Assembly: GCF_008629675.1 (NCBI RefSeq)
Contig: NZ_VWOX01000003.1
Location: 124,001-188,000 of the forward strand
From: Roseiconus nitratireducens
Lineage (GTDB): Bacteria > Planctomycetota > Planctomycetia > Pirellulales > Pirellulaceae
Direction of reading: 5' to 3'
DNA: 64,000 bases
This document shows positions 20,735 to 30,075 of the stretch, in pieces. A model generated the notes under the pieces. It was not told the origin of the DNA. It saw only the letters and a list, made by a program, of their open reading frames with translations, and did not search any database. Each line of letters starts with the position of its first letter. Position 1 is the first letter of the stretch. Made by a program: the position numbers and the translations under genes.

Positions 20735-21670
20735 ATGCCCAATGAGCTCCATCTTCGCGACGACGCGATTGTTCACACGGTCGCACGGCTCCGGCACCGA
20801 ATCTCCGACCGTTTTCCCGACAGCGGACTGGCTCATCTGTGCCAACAACTGCTGGAAGTGTCGCAGCGGTCGGCGGTACGTGCCCAGGGAATCGGCCAGT
20901 CCGTCTGGTGGATCCGGATTTGTGGCTACGTGCTCTCGGCGTTGGTGATCGCGCTAGTGGCCGGGACGGCTTACTTCGCAGCCCATTCGTTTCGATTCAA
21001 GCGCGAGGAAATCGGTTGGACCGACCTGATCGGGACGTTCGACGCCGCCACCAGCGGCCTGATCGTGTTGGGTGCGACGATTTATTTCCTGATCAGCCTG
21101 GAAATCCGCATCAAACGCCGACGTGCCCTGTCGGCCGTTCACGAATTGCGTTCGATCGCCCACGTGGTCGACATGCACCAACTGACCAAGGATCCCGAAC
21201 GCATCCTGCGGCGTTACAAACAAACCAGCCATTCGCCCGCCGCCGCCATGTCGGCCTTCGAGCTGAACCGTTATCTGGACTACTGCTCGGAGATGCTGTC
21301 GCTGATCGGAAAGATTGCGGCGCTGTACATCCAGCGGTTCGATGACCCGATCGCCGTCGCCGCCGTCAGCGAAGTCGAACAATTGACGACGGGGCTGTCG
21401 CGCAAAATCTGGCAAAAGATCATGCTGCTCAATCAGCTCAGCGGACAAATCGCCGATCCGATCCGGCAATCATCCGCCCCGCAATCACCCGCCCCCTCGC
21501 TTCCCGACTCCGCGGTCCCCGATGATTCCACGCGGCTGCCCGAGACCCCCGTCTTCGCCGGCGAACACCCGGCCGGCGACGGAAGCATCCCAGCCGACGG
21601 CTCAAGAGTTCCGGCCGGCGGCGATGAAAACGGGCCGACCGATGTCGAGACGCGCGCCGACGCCTCCTGA
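20735..21670 (+). CDS. Two-helix membrane protein of unknown function
   Basis: 311 residues from ATG 20735 (MPNELHLRDDAIVHTVARL). The frame is open 121 codons further upstream, but that extension is low complexity and lacks a start signal. Two transmembrane helices are seen at about residues 58-82 and 104-122. They are followed by a basic stop-transfer (RIKRRR), a helical cytosolic domain of about 120 residues, and a Pro/Ser/Gly-rich tail. I do not recognise a family. It stands alone between the cbb3 operon and the DUF1549 gene. Confidence 0.7.
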   Translation: MPNELHLRDDAIVHTVARLRHRISDRFPDSGLAHLCQQLLEVSQRSAVRAQGIGQSVWWIRICGYVLSALVIALVAGTAYFAAHSFRFKREEIGWTDLIGTFDAATSGLIVLGATIYFLISLEIRIKRRRALSAVHELRSIAHVVDMHQLTKDPERILRRYKQTSHSPAAAMSAFELNRYLDYCSEMLSLIGKIAALYIQRFDDPIAVAAVSEVEQLTTGLSRKIWQKIMLLNQLSGQIADPIRQSSAPQSPAPSLPDSAVPDDSTRLPETPVFAGEHPAGDGSIPADGSRVPAGGDENGPTDVETRADAS

Positions 21671-21753
21671 ACGCGGGTGAGGTGGACAGTCAGCAGAGCT
21701 TCACCGGTGGGTGCGGAAACCACGCCCGTCCGGGGGCCCGAACGGCGGCAAGG

Positions 21754-21782
21754 TTCGCTCGGCTCCCAAGACGCTCTATAAT
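21754..21782 (+). promoter_or_regulatory. Possible promoter for the DUF1549/DUF1501 pair
   Basis: A perfect TATAAT (21777-21782) lies 35 bases before ATG 21818. At 17-base spacing upstream is ttcgct, a weak -35. Position and -10 quality support it; the -35 does not. Confidence 0.4.
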
Positions 21783-21817
21783 GCGTTGCCCCGCCTTCCC
21801 TCCCGCCGCGCAACGTC

Positions 21818-24800
21818 ATGCCCTTCTTCTCGCGTCTGATCGCCTGTGTTTTCATCGGTCTGCCGATCGCCGCCCCGGCGGAAGATCGCGTGGTCACCTT
21901 CAATCGCGATATCCGCCCGCTGCTCTCCGAGAACTGCTATCACTGCCACGGTCCCGATGAATCGGCTCGGCAGGCCGGGCTGCGTCTGGACACCGAAGAC
22001 GGTGCGAAGGAATGGGCCATCGTGCCGGGAGATGCCCAGGCAAGTGAATTGGTCACGCGGGTGATGTCCGATGATCCGGACCAGGTGATGCCACCGCCTG
22101 ACAGCGAGCGGTCGCTATCGGCCGAACAGCAGAAATTGATTGAACGCTGGGTCAGCCAAGGGGCCAGCTACCAACAACACTGGTCCTTTCAACGTCTGCA
22201 GCCGGTTGCCGTTCCCCAAGTGGACTCCGATTGGGCCGCCAATCCGATCGACCGCTTTGTGCTGGCCGGGTTGCGGGACAGCCCACTTTCCCCGGCGCCC
22301 CCGGCGCCTCGCGAAACCTTGATCCGCCGGATCAGTTTCGACCTGACTGGATTGCCTCCCACGCTGGATCAGATCGACCGATACCTGGCGGACCCATCCC
22401 CGTCGGCAACCGAAAACTTGATCGATCGCATGCTGGCAGACCCGCGATTTGGCGAACGCATGGCCGCAGCATGGCTGGATGTGGCGCGGTACAGCGACAC
22501 CTACGGATACCAAGTCGATCGCGACCGTTTCGTTTGGCCCTGGCGGGATTGGGTCATCGCCGCGTTCAATCGCAATCTGGGCTACGACCAATTCCTGACC
22601 GAACAGTTGGCCGGAGACCTGCTGCCAGGGGCGGAACACGACCAGATCTTGGCGACCACGTTCAACCGCCTTCACCCCCAGAAGGTCGAAGGCGGAAGCG
22701 TGCCCGAGGAGTTTCGCGTGGAATACGTCGCCGATCGAACACAAACGGTCGGGACCGCCTTCCTGGGTCTGACGATGGAGTGCTGTCGATGTCACAGCCA
22801 CAAGTACGACCCGATCACGCAGCAGGAGTATTACCAGCTGTCGGCGTTCTTCGCCAACATCGACGAAGCCGGGTTGTATTCGTTCTTCACTTCGTCGGTC
22901 CCGACCCCGACGCTGCCTCTGCCCACCGAAGCCGAACAACAGCGACTGGAGCAGTTGCATCACGACGTCGATCACCTGGCGGCTGAGTTTCAATCGGCGT
23001 TGGCCTCGGACGCCAACGTTTCGCCGGACCAACTGCAAGCCTTCCGGCGACGCGTGCTTTCCCAAACACGTTCCGATTCGTCGCCAGATGACTCCTCCGC
23101 CGCGGCGGAGGATCACCGTGACCCGCCGGAACCGGGCGTCGATGAAGCAGCCTTCGCCAAGCCGATCGAATCACTGGATTTTGAAACTGCTCCGAAACCG
23201 CCCAATTCCAGCGTCGCCGGCGTTCTGGGCAACGCGGTCAAGCTGACCGGTGACGACCCGGTGAATCTAAGCCAGGGAAACTTTCGCCGCGAGCAGCCGT
23301 TTTCGGTCTCGCTGTGGATGAAGACTCCCGACGAAAAATCACGGGCGGTCGTATTCCACCGTTCGCGGGCTTGGACCGACGCGGGGAGCCGAGGCTACCA
23401 GTTGCTGATCGAAGACGGGCGATTGAGTTGGTCGCTGATCCATTTCTGGCCGGGCAACGCGCTTCGCATCCGCACCACGAACACCATCCCGGTTGAGCAG
23501 TGGATTCACGTCACCGTCACCCATGACGGCTCCAGCACGGCCGGCGGGCTGGGTATTTGTGTCGATGGGCAAAAAGCCGACGTCGAGGTGGTCCGTGATC
23601 AATTGACCAAGAACATCACCGGCGGCGGAGGCGATCACCTGACGATCGGCGAGCGATTTCGCGACCGAGGGTTCACCGGAGGCCAGGTCGATCAGTTCCA
23701 CGTGTTTGATGTTCAATTGACGCCGCTTGAGATTCAGCGTCTGGCTGCCAAAGAAACCATCCCGGATTGGTTGCGGTCGCCGGTCGAATCCTGGACGGCC
23801 GATCAACGCCGGACCGTCGCCGAACACCTTGCGATGCGGAACGGAAAACAGAGCCGCCGGATCCGGGAACAGTTGATCGCGGCGCGGGGCAAATACTACC
23901 GCGTTCAAGACGCCGTCAAAGAAATCATGGTGATGCGTGAACTGCCGTCCCCGCGCACCACGTACCGGCTGAACCGTGGGGCCTACGACGACCGCGGCGA
24001 ACCGGTTCCGCCGGGGACGCCCAAGGCGTTGGGGCCGTTTGACGCGTCGCGGCGTCGTGATCGTTTGGGCCTGGCTCGATGGATGTTGCAGGAAGACCAC
24101 CCTTTGACCAGCCGCGTTGCGGCCAATCGCCTTTGGCAACTTTGCTTCGGTGTCGGGTTGGTCCGCACACCGGAGGATTTTGGCAGCCAGGGTGAACCGC
24201 CGACGCACCCCGAATTGCTCGACTGGCTTGCCAATGATCTGGTCCAACACGACTGGGACGTGAAACGCGCAATCAAACAGATCCTACTGTCCTCCACTTA
24301 CCAGCAGTCCAGCCGAAATCCCGACGAGAAGGCGGTGCGGCTGGATCCCGAGAACCGTTTGCTGGCGCGACACACGGCCTACCGTTTGTCCGCGGAGATG
24401 CTTCGCGACCAGGCGCTGGGCCTGTCCGGCTTGTTGGTCGATGAAATCGGCGGACCGCCCGTCAAACCCTACGAAGTCGAAGCATCGTTCAAGCCCAGTC
24501 AACGAGACCAGGGCGCGGGGCTGTATCGACGCAGTCTGTACACCTACTGGAAGCGAACCGGTCCTGCACCGGCCATGATGACACTGGACGCCTCCAAACG
24601 CGACGTCTGCCGTGTCCGTCGCGAACGGACTTCGTCGCCGTTGCAAGCGTTCGTGTTGCTAAACGGACCGCAGTATGTCGAAGCATCGCGATCACTGGCG
24701 TTGCGTTTGACCCGACGCCATGCCGGCCAAACCGACGCGCTGCTGTGCGACGCGTTCCGCGTTCTGACGGGGCGTCAGCCGAAAGAAAACGAGTCCGCGG

Positions 24801-24982
24801 TACTGCGCGAGCTGTATCGCGACCAGCTTGATTACTTTTCATCCGACCCCGACCGCGTGGACCAATTTTTGAACGTCGGAGAAGACCGCGTCCCCGATGC
24901 CGATCGGACCCCATCGCTGGCCGCATCGGCCGTCGTGATCGGAACGTTGATGAACTTTGACGAATGCGTCATCAAGCGATGA
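21818..24982 (+). CDS. PSCyt1-DUF1549-LamG-DUF1553 exported protein
   Basis: 1054 residues with a signal peptide (MPFFSRLIACVFIGLPIAAP). Domain order: PSCyt1 with haem c motif CYHCH at 40-44; DUF1549/PSCyt2 (about 140-360) with ARYSDTYGYQVDRDRFVWPW and a second CxxCH within CCRCHSHKYDP; a LamG/concanavalin-like domain (about 470-640, FSVSLWMKTPDEKSR ... GLGICVDGQK); then DUF1553/PSD1 (about 740-1010) with NRLWQLCFGVGLVRTPEDFG. These large planctomycete proteins are exported and always accompany DUF1501 partners. Their reaction is not established; many sit near sulfatases and glycan genes. The stop is 26 bases from the DUF1501 start. Confidence 0.93.
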   Translation: MPFFSRLIACVFIGLPIAAPAEDRVVTFNRDIRPLLSENCYHCHGPDESARQAGLRLDTEDGAKEWAIVPGDAQASELVTRVMSDDPDQVMPPPDSERSLSAEQQKLIERWVSQGASYQQHWSFQRLQPVAVPQVDSDWAANPIDRFVLAGLRDSPLSPAPPAPRETLIRRISFDLTGLPPTLDQIDRYLADPSPSATENLIDRMLADPRFGERMAAAWLDVARYSDTYGYQVDRDRFVWPWRDWVIAAFNRNLGYDQFLTEQLAGDLLPGAEHDQILATTFNRLHPQKVEGGSVPEEFRVEYVADRTQTVGTAFLGLTMECCRCHSHKYDPITQQEYYQLSAFFANIDEAGLYSFFTSSVPTPTLPLPTEAEQQRLEQLHHDVDHLAAEFQSALASDANVSPDQLQAFRRRVLSQTRSDSSPDDSSAAAEDHRDPPEPGVDEAAFAKPIESLDFETAPKPPNSSVAGVLGNAVKLTGDDPVNLSQGNFRREQPFSVSLWMKTPDEKSRAVVFHRSRAWTDAGSRGYQLLIEDGRLSWSLIHFWPGNALRIRTTNTIPVEQWIHVTVTHDGSSTAGGLGICVDGQKADVEVVRDQLTKNITGGGGDHLTIGERFRDRGFTGGQVDQFHVFDVQLTPLEIQRLAAKETIPDWLRSPVESWTADQRRTVAEHLAMRNGKQSRRIREQLIAARGKYYRVQDAVKEIMVMRELPSPRTTYRLNRGAYDDRGEPVPPGTPKALGPFDASRRRDRLGLARWMLQEDHPLTSRVAANRLWQLCFGVGLVRTPEDFGSQGEPPTHPELLDWLANDLVQHDWDVKRAIKQILLSSTYQQSSRNPDEKAVRLDPENRLLARHTAYRLSAEMLRDQALGLSGLLVDEIGGPPVKPYEVEASFKPSQRDQGAGLYRRSLYTYWKRTGPAPAMMTLDASKRDVCRVRRERTSSPLQAFVLLNGPQYVEASRSLALRLTRRHAGQTDALLCDAFRVLTGRQPKENESAVLRELYRDQLDYFSSDPDRVDQFLNVGEDRVPDADRTPSLAASAVVIGTLMNFDECVIKR

Positions 24983-25008
24983 CCCCCAGCCCTCGAGAGA
25001 ATCATCCG

Positions 25009-26430
25009 ATGCAGATTCCGAATCGACGCGAGTTTTTTGGCCGCTCAGGACTCGGGCTTGGAAGTTTGGCGCTGACGCAGTTGATCGCCCGCGATGCCGA
25101 TGCGGCGTCCGGGCAAGCCATCGGCGGCGTCCCCGGATTCCACCACCGGCCGCGCGCCAAGCGAGTGATCTATCTGTTCCAGTCGGGTGCTCCCAGCCAA
25201 TTGGATCTGCTGGATCACAAACCGTTGTTGAATGAGAAGCACGGATCGGAGCTCCCGTCTTCGGTCCGCGGCGGCCAACGATTGACGGGGATGAGCGGCA
25301 ATCAATCCAGTTTGCCGCTTGCCGGTTCGCCGTTCAAGTTCACGCGCCGCGGACGAAGCGGTATCGAGATCAGCGAACTGCTGCCTCATCTGGGCAGCGT
25401 CGCCGATGAACTTTGCGTGGTGCGATCGATGTATACCGAAGCGATCAATCACGGCCCCGGCGTGACGTTCGTTCAAACGGGAAGCATGTTTCCCGGTCGC
25501 CCCAGCATCGGCGCTTGGCTGGACTACGGTCTGGGCAGTGAAAACGACGACTTGCCATCTTTCGTGGTGATGGTGACGAAGAACAAAGGCGGGCAACCGC
25601 TGGTGTCGCGACTCTGGGGCAGCGGATTCTTGCCCAGCCAACACCAAGGCGTCCGTTTCCGCAGCGGCGACGATCCGGTGCTGTACTTGAACAATCCAAG
25701 CGGGGTCGATGCCGCCAGCCGGCGGCGAGCAATGGATGCGCTGTCGCAATTGCATCAAATCAAACTGCAGGAGACCGACGACCCGCTGGTGCACAGCCGC
25801 ATCGATCAGTACGAACTGGCGTTTCGCATGCAGGCCAGCATCCCGGATGCGACCGACCTGAGCGATGAGCCCGAGCACGTGTTGCGAATGTATGGCGATG
25901 ATGCCAGGAACCCGGGAACCTTCGCTGCGAACTGCTTGCAGGCCCGACGGTTGGCCGAACGCGGGGTGCGATTCATCCAACTCTACCACCAGGGATGGGA
26001 TCACCACGGTGGATTGCCGGGGGCGTTGCCCAAACAGTGCCGCGAAACCGACCAGGCCAGCGCGGCCCTGATCCAGGACCTGAAACAACGTGGCATGCTG
26101 GAGGACACGCTGGTGATCTGGGGCGGAGAATTCGGACGCACCAACTACTGCCAAGGGAAACTGACCGCCACGAGTTTCGGCCGGGACCACCATCCGCGGT
26201 GCTTCAGCTTGTGGATGGCCGGAGGCGGAATGAAACCCGGGATCACGTTCGGACAGACGGACGAATTTGGATACAACATCGTTGAAAATCCGGTGCACAT
26301 CCACGACCTCCAGGCGACCCTGTTGCACCTGCTAGGCATCGACCACGAACGTCTGACGTTTAAGTACCAGGGGCGCCAATTCCGGCTGACCGATGTCCAC
26401 GGCCACGTGCGGCGGGAATTGATCGCGTAA
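25009..26430 (+). CDS. DUF1501 family exported protein (Tat substrate)
   Basis: About 473 residues from ATG 25009, chosen because it places the twin-arginine signal NRREFFGRSGLGLGSLAL directly at the N-terminus; in-frame ATGs at 24964 and 24979 overlap or abut the previous gene. The protein has an alkaline-phosphatase/sulfatase-like fold in DUF1501 members, with the typical start KRVIYLFQSGAPSQLDLLDH, the central PGRPSIGAWLDYGLGSEN, and the C-terminal GGEFGRT and GRDHHPRCFSLWMAGGG. It partners the DUF1549/DUF1553 protein just upstream. The substrate is unknown. Confidence 0.92.
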   Translation: MQIPNRREFFGRSGLGLGSLALTQLIARDADAASGQAIGGVPGFHHRPRAKRVIYLFQSGAPSQLDLLDHKPLLNEKHGSELPSSVRGGQRLTGMSGNQSSLPLAGSPFKFTRRGRSGIEISELLPHLGSVADELCVVRSMYTEAINHGPGVTFVQTGSMFPGRPSIGAWLDYGLGSENDDLPSFVVMVTKNKGGQPLVSRLWGSGFLPSQHQGVRFRSGDDPVLYLNNPSGVDAASRRRAMDALSQLHQIKLQETDDPLVHSRIDQYELAFRMQASIPDATDLSDEPEHVLRMYGDDARNPGTFAANCLQARRLAERGVRFIQLYHQGWDHHGGLPGALPKQCRETDQASAALIQDLKQRGMLEDTLVIWGGEFGRTNYCQGKLTATSFGRDHHPRCFSLWMAGGGMKPGITFGQTDEFGYNIVENPVHIHDLQATLLHLLGIDHERLTFKYQGRQFRLTDVHGHVRRELIA

Positions 26431-26511
26431 GGAGTCCGGTGACGAATCTTGATGCGGCAGGAAAAGGCAACCACCGGCCAATAAGCGCTCCGAAGCTTGT
26501 TGTCCTCGCAA

Positions 26512-26545
26512 CAAAAAAGGTTGACCCCGACGCGGGGCCAACCTT
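26512..26545 (-). terminator. Strong intrinsic terminator on the minus strand
   Basis: Read on the minus strand, aaggttg-g-cccc / gggg-t-caacctt forms a 12-position stem with one mismatch and a 5-base loop, followed at once by six T. It lies 31 bases after the stop of the charged protein at 26577-27086. It may also stop plus-strand transcripts from the DUF1501 gene. Confidence 0.85.
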
Positions 26546-26576
26546 CAAGTGATTCAGAGCGTCGTCGCTGGATCGA

Positions 26577-27086
26577 TCAGTCTTCGTCTTGTTCCTGATC
26601 GTCGGCATCCAGCAGCTCGGTGTCGGCCAGTGCGTCCTCCTGGTCCTCCAAATCATCCAATCCCAGAGCGTCGCGTTGATCTTCGGTCAGCCGGACGTAC
26701 CCCAAGTCGCGGACAACCTCCAGGACTTCACTGCAAGTTGGAAACATCCGGCCGCTCTTGCGTTTGTAATCGTCCATGGCCCGCATGAACTCGATCTCCG
26801 GGTCCGAATAGTCTCGCTCGCAGGTGGTCGGATCGATGTGACGTCGACGCTGCTTTTTACGACGCGGGTTCTTCATCACACCGACGTCCAGCTCGTCCGG
26901 GTTGGCGCGACGATCGCCACGCAGGCCGCTACGGCGATCGATGGTCAGAATCCTTTCTTCGGATGAGTCAACCGACGCGGCATCGTTGCCTTCGACCATT
27001 TTGGGGTCGGTCTGATCATTGGCGACTTTCGACGACGGTTTGCGACTTTTGGCGGTCTCGGTCGAATCGACTTTCGAAGAAGGCAT
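26577..27086 (-). CDS. Charged planctomycete-type protein of unknown function
   Basis: 169 residues with no signal peptide or membrane segment. A Ser/Lys-rich N-terminus leads to a basic patch ([18 protein letters not shown]). Next comes a compact conserved core ([20 protein letters not shown], then [16 protein letters not shown]), and the protein ends in a run of Asp/Glu ([15 protein letters not shown] and beyond). I recall near-identical cores in small proteins of Rhodopirellula-type genomes, so it is probably a lineage-specific protein. The basic and helical core suggests nucleic-acid binding; that is inference. It is monocistronic and ends in the strong terminator at 26512-26545. Confidence 0.85.
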   Translation of the reverse strand: MPSSKVDSTETAKSRKPSSKVANDQTDPKMVEGNDAASVDSSEERILTIDRRSGLRGDRRANPDELDVGVMKNPRRKKQRRRHIDPTTCERDYSDPEIEFMRAMDDYKRKSGRMFPTCSEVLEVVRDLGYVRLTEDQRDALGLDDLEDQEDALADTELLDADDQEQDED

Positions 27087-27356
27087 GCGCTAAATTCCTT
27101 GGAAGACAGATGAACCATTGGGCCCCGTGCAGTTGCGTTCGTTTCCTCCCACGGCGAGCGGACTGGCGGCTCGCAATCGCTGGGAAACTTGGCAATGGTT
27201 CTCGTAAAAGGACACTTGAACGCCGGGCCAAAAAAACCTAGCACGCCTTTTGCGGGAAGCTGCGCGATCAGCCAAGAAAATCCGCCTTGGTAACCCCTGC
27301 GGGCTGGGCAAACCGGCCGTCTGTTCGGGTTGTGACGGTTGCGGGGATTCCGGATG

Positions 27357-27659
27357 TCAATGGCCGAGCCGTTTGTGAAGTTCGGCCGTGGAGATTCCCA
27401 GGACGTGGACCGTCTTTAGCCGCGAAGACAGTCCCGAAGTCAGGCGAACATCGCTCTTGCTGGTACCCAACGATTTGGCCAACACCTTGATGAGTTCCGC
27501 GTTGGCTTTGCCCTTCTCGGGAGCGGCCCGCAACGCCACCTTCAGAGCTCCGCCGTGCACGTCACCGATCGCGGTCCGCTGCGACTGCGGAGAAACGCGG
27601 ACACGGAATCGCACCCCGCCGTCGGCCGTTGCGGTCACGACCAGTTCACTCATCCGCAT
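27357..27659 (-). CDS. DUF167/YggU family protein
   Basis: 100 residues from ATG 27659 (MRMSELVV), preceded by ccggggcgga; an ATG six bases later and an upstream GTG are alternatives. The family core is clear: VRVSPQSQRTAIGDVHGGAL, then ALRAAPEKGKANAELIKVLA, and SRLKTVHVLGIS. The function of DUF167 proteins is unknown. It follows the transglutaminase gene by 58 bases and probably shares its transcript. Confidence 0.88.
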   Translation of the reverse strand: MRMSELVVTATADGGVRFRVRVSPQSQRTAIGDVHGGALKVALRAAPEKGKANAELIKVLAKSLGTSKSDVRLTSGLSSRLKTVHVLGISTAELHKRLGH

Positions 27660-27717
27660 TCCGCCCCGGCGTCGGTTGAGCGTCTGGACAAGCACCTGCT
27701 GCGGTCGCGGACATTTC

Positions 27718-30075
27718 TCAAACACCCTCGAGCGGTTCCGGCATCAGCCCGCGGTAGCGTGCGGCGGCGAAGGAACGATACCAGGCGGCCGCCGATCGCA
27801 GAAATGCCGAAGCGTCGTCGCTGCCGACCGAGGCGCCGTCTTCGACGCGGCGGGCAAACTGGTGCAGCGTTTCATTGGGCGAACGGATCAATGCGTGACG
27901 ACGCAATTTGCGATCCACCGTCTGCAACATCTGGCGGCTGCGGAATTCCAAGGGGTCACCGCCGGCCCGAAGCTTTTGCCGGTGTCGGATCCACAACAAC
28001 ACGATCACGGCGCACAACAGCGGCAATTGGGCAACGCGAAACAACACGGTCAGTGACTCCGTCGGCCGAATGGCAAGCATCCATCCCAGCATCCGACTGA
28101 TGAATCCCGTGTCCTCATCCGTTTCATCCAATCCGGTCGTCGCGGCACTGTCGTTCAGCCGATTGTCGTTCTCGTCGTTCAACGTTCGGTACACCCGACC
28201 GACCGTCGCCTCCACCGGAAACCACTGTTCACTGATTTCATCGTACGCTTCGACCCACGCGTGTGCGTCGCGGTTGCGAGCGATCCAGTACTCATCGTCG
28301 TCGCTGACTTCGCGCAAAACGTACCCGGTGACGTAACGCGTTGGGATGCCGACCGAACGCAACATGACGGCAGCGGCGCTGGCAAAGTACTCGCAGTGCG
28401 CTGGATGCTGAATTCTCAGAAAGTGCAGCAACGGATCGACGTTCCGAGGCACCACGTGACTTTGCAGCGAATACGAAAAGTTCGATTGGAAGTAGGTTTC
28501 GATCGCCGCGGCCTTGGCCCGTGCCGTCAGCCGACCGTCACACACCTGCTCGGTCAGCGGTTGCACTTCCTCCCGGATTTCGTCGGGCAGCTCCAACAAG
28601 ATTTCTTTCCGCAATCTGGAGAGTTGCTCTCGAGGCGGACTGGCGCCGATCCCCAGCACGTAGGGACTGGCGAAGTCGACCCCGCCATCGACGATGTCGT
28701 GATGGGTGATGGTGACACCGTAGGTGGACGCTTCGATCCAGTCGGTCGTCAGCGCGGAAAACACGATCTGTCCTTTCGTTGGGACGTTGTGGACTTCGAT
28801 CGTTCCCACCAGCGGCGCCGAGTTCTCCGAATGCACCTCAAAATGTTCCAACGGCCGCTTGCTGACGCCCTGGAGCTTGACCGTGCCGGGAACCAGGTCG
28901 GGTGGCTCCCGCGGTTCGATCGAGGACGTGTCGACCAGTCTGGGATAGAACGACGGCTTTCTGGCTCCCCACCGACCTCGGCGATAGACATCGAACACGG
29001 TTCCGCGCAGATAGCCCGGCTCCGTCTCCGCGTACGCCCGCACGGCGATCTCGGCCGGATCGCCGATCATGTGGCGACGTACCGATCCCAACGTGCTTCC
29101 ACGGACATAGCGCGAACCGCCAATGATCCCGTGGGAGGAAACGGATTCGAGTGTTTGCGTCAGCCGATCAAAAAAGTCCAACTGCAAACCGGGCACGACC
29201 CGGCTGGCGAGATGTCCCGCGGCACTGGTGGCCGTCAACAGGATCGACAACGCGAGAATGGAAAACAGCAATCCGCTGCGACCGCTGTCATCGGAATACG
29301 TCGCGGTCGATTTCGGCAACGGACGATTCGTCATCCCCGGCCGAGCCAACGGTAATTCGGCCTGCATTCGGTCCCGACGGCGCTGAAGCATCCGCTTGGA
29401 ACTCTCGATCTGCCAGCGGCTGAGGATATAGCGTGAACCAAAGGTGAAGGCGATGACCAGCGCCAACGCGGCGACCAACTGCCCTTGAATGCTGTGGCTG
29501 ACGCCACCGGCCGTCACCGTCGCAAGCACCAGGATCACCCCGGAAAACAACATCGCCGGATGCCCTTTTCGCGGATACAAACACCACAGCAATAGCGACA
29601 CCAGAAATGCGGCGTGCGCGACTGAATCGACCACCATCGCGACCGGGTTCAGATTGCCGGACATGTGATGTCCGACCCGCCAGGCAATCCCGATGAAGGC
29701 AGCCAGGGCGGCGGCCGGAAGCAGAAACGCGCGAGGCAATCGGCGGGCGAACCGCCGCACGTTGGGCACGCCACCGGACCGGAACGACTCAGCGTCCTCC
29801 TTCGAATCCGCTCGGTCGGCCGCGTCATCGTTCACAGAACCGCGATGATCTCGACTTTTGGCCGACCACTGGTGGTGGATAAAAACACACAACCCACAAA
29901 CCACCGCCAACGCCAGCGTGGTGGACACCGTGTTGAACGTCGACCCCAGGAAGGCAGCTTGGATCAGCAGCAACAGCGGCAACAGGTAGACCTGCCAGGG
30001 CGCCGAATCGGGCAAGGTGTCGCCATGGGACGACACCGTGATATCGTGAGCGGTCAGGTTGCCGTACTCGTTCAT
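27718..30075 (-). CDS. TgpA-like membrane transglutaminase (DUF3488 + TGc)
   Basis: 785 residues. N-terminal membrane helices (DUF3488-type) are followed by an extracytoplasmic transglutaminase core with the nucleophile in HCEYFASAAAVMLRSVGIPT (Cys561) and the His in RDAHAWVEAYD; the third position reads WFPVEATVG, so Glu stands where Asp is usual. A last transmembrane helix and a cytosolic C-terminal DUF4129-like helical tail (RSPNETLHQFARRVEDG) complete the family layout. The ATG overlaps the DUF58 stop by four bases. TgpA relatives are periplasmic-facing transglutaminases of unknown substrate, regularly encoded with MoxR and DUF58. Confidence 0.9.
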   Translation of the reverse strand: MNEYGNLTAHDITVSSHGDTLPDSAPWQVYLLPLLLLIQAAFLGSTFNTVSTTLALAVVCGLCVFIHHQWSAKSRDHRGSVNDDAADRADSKEDAESFRSGGVPNVRRFARRLPRAFLLPAAALAAFIGIAWRVGHHMSGNLNPVAMVVDSVAHAAFLVSLLLWCLYPRKGHPAMLFSGVILVLATVTAGGVSHSIQGQLVAALALVIAFTFGSRYILSRWQIESSKRMLQRRRDRMQAELPLARPGMTNRPLPKSTATYSDDSGRSGLLFSILALSILLTATSAAGHLASRVVPGLQLDFFDRLTQTLESVSSHGIIGGSRYVRGSTLGSVRRHMIGDPAEIAVRAYAETEPGYLRGTVFDVYRRGRWGARKPSFYPRLVDTSSIEPREPPDLVPGTVKLQGVSKRPLEHFEVHSENSAPLVGTIEVHNVPTKGQIVFSALTTDWIEASTYGVTITHHDIVDGGVDFASPYVLGIGASPPREQLSRLRKEILLELPDEIREEVQPLTEQVCDGRLTARAKAAAIETYFQSNFSYSLQSHVVPRNVDPLLHFLRIQHPAHCEYFASAAAVMLRSVGIPTRYVTGYVLREVSDDDEYWIARNRDAHAWVEAYDEISEQWFPVEATVGRVYRTLNDENDNRLNDSAATTGLDETDEDTGFISRMLGWMLAIRPTESLTVLFRVAQLPLLCAVIVLLWIRHRQKLRAGGDPLEFRSRQMLQTVDRKLRRHALIRSPNETLHQFARRVEDGASVGSDDASAFLRSAAAWYRSFAAARYRGLMPEPLEGV

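Noticed and set aside
25045-26328. 427-codon minus-strand frame opposite the DUF1501 gene
   Set aside because: Antisense to a clear coding gene; no recognisable protein.
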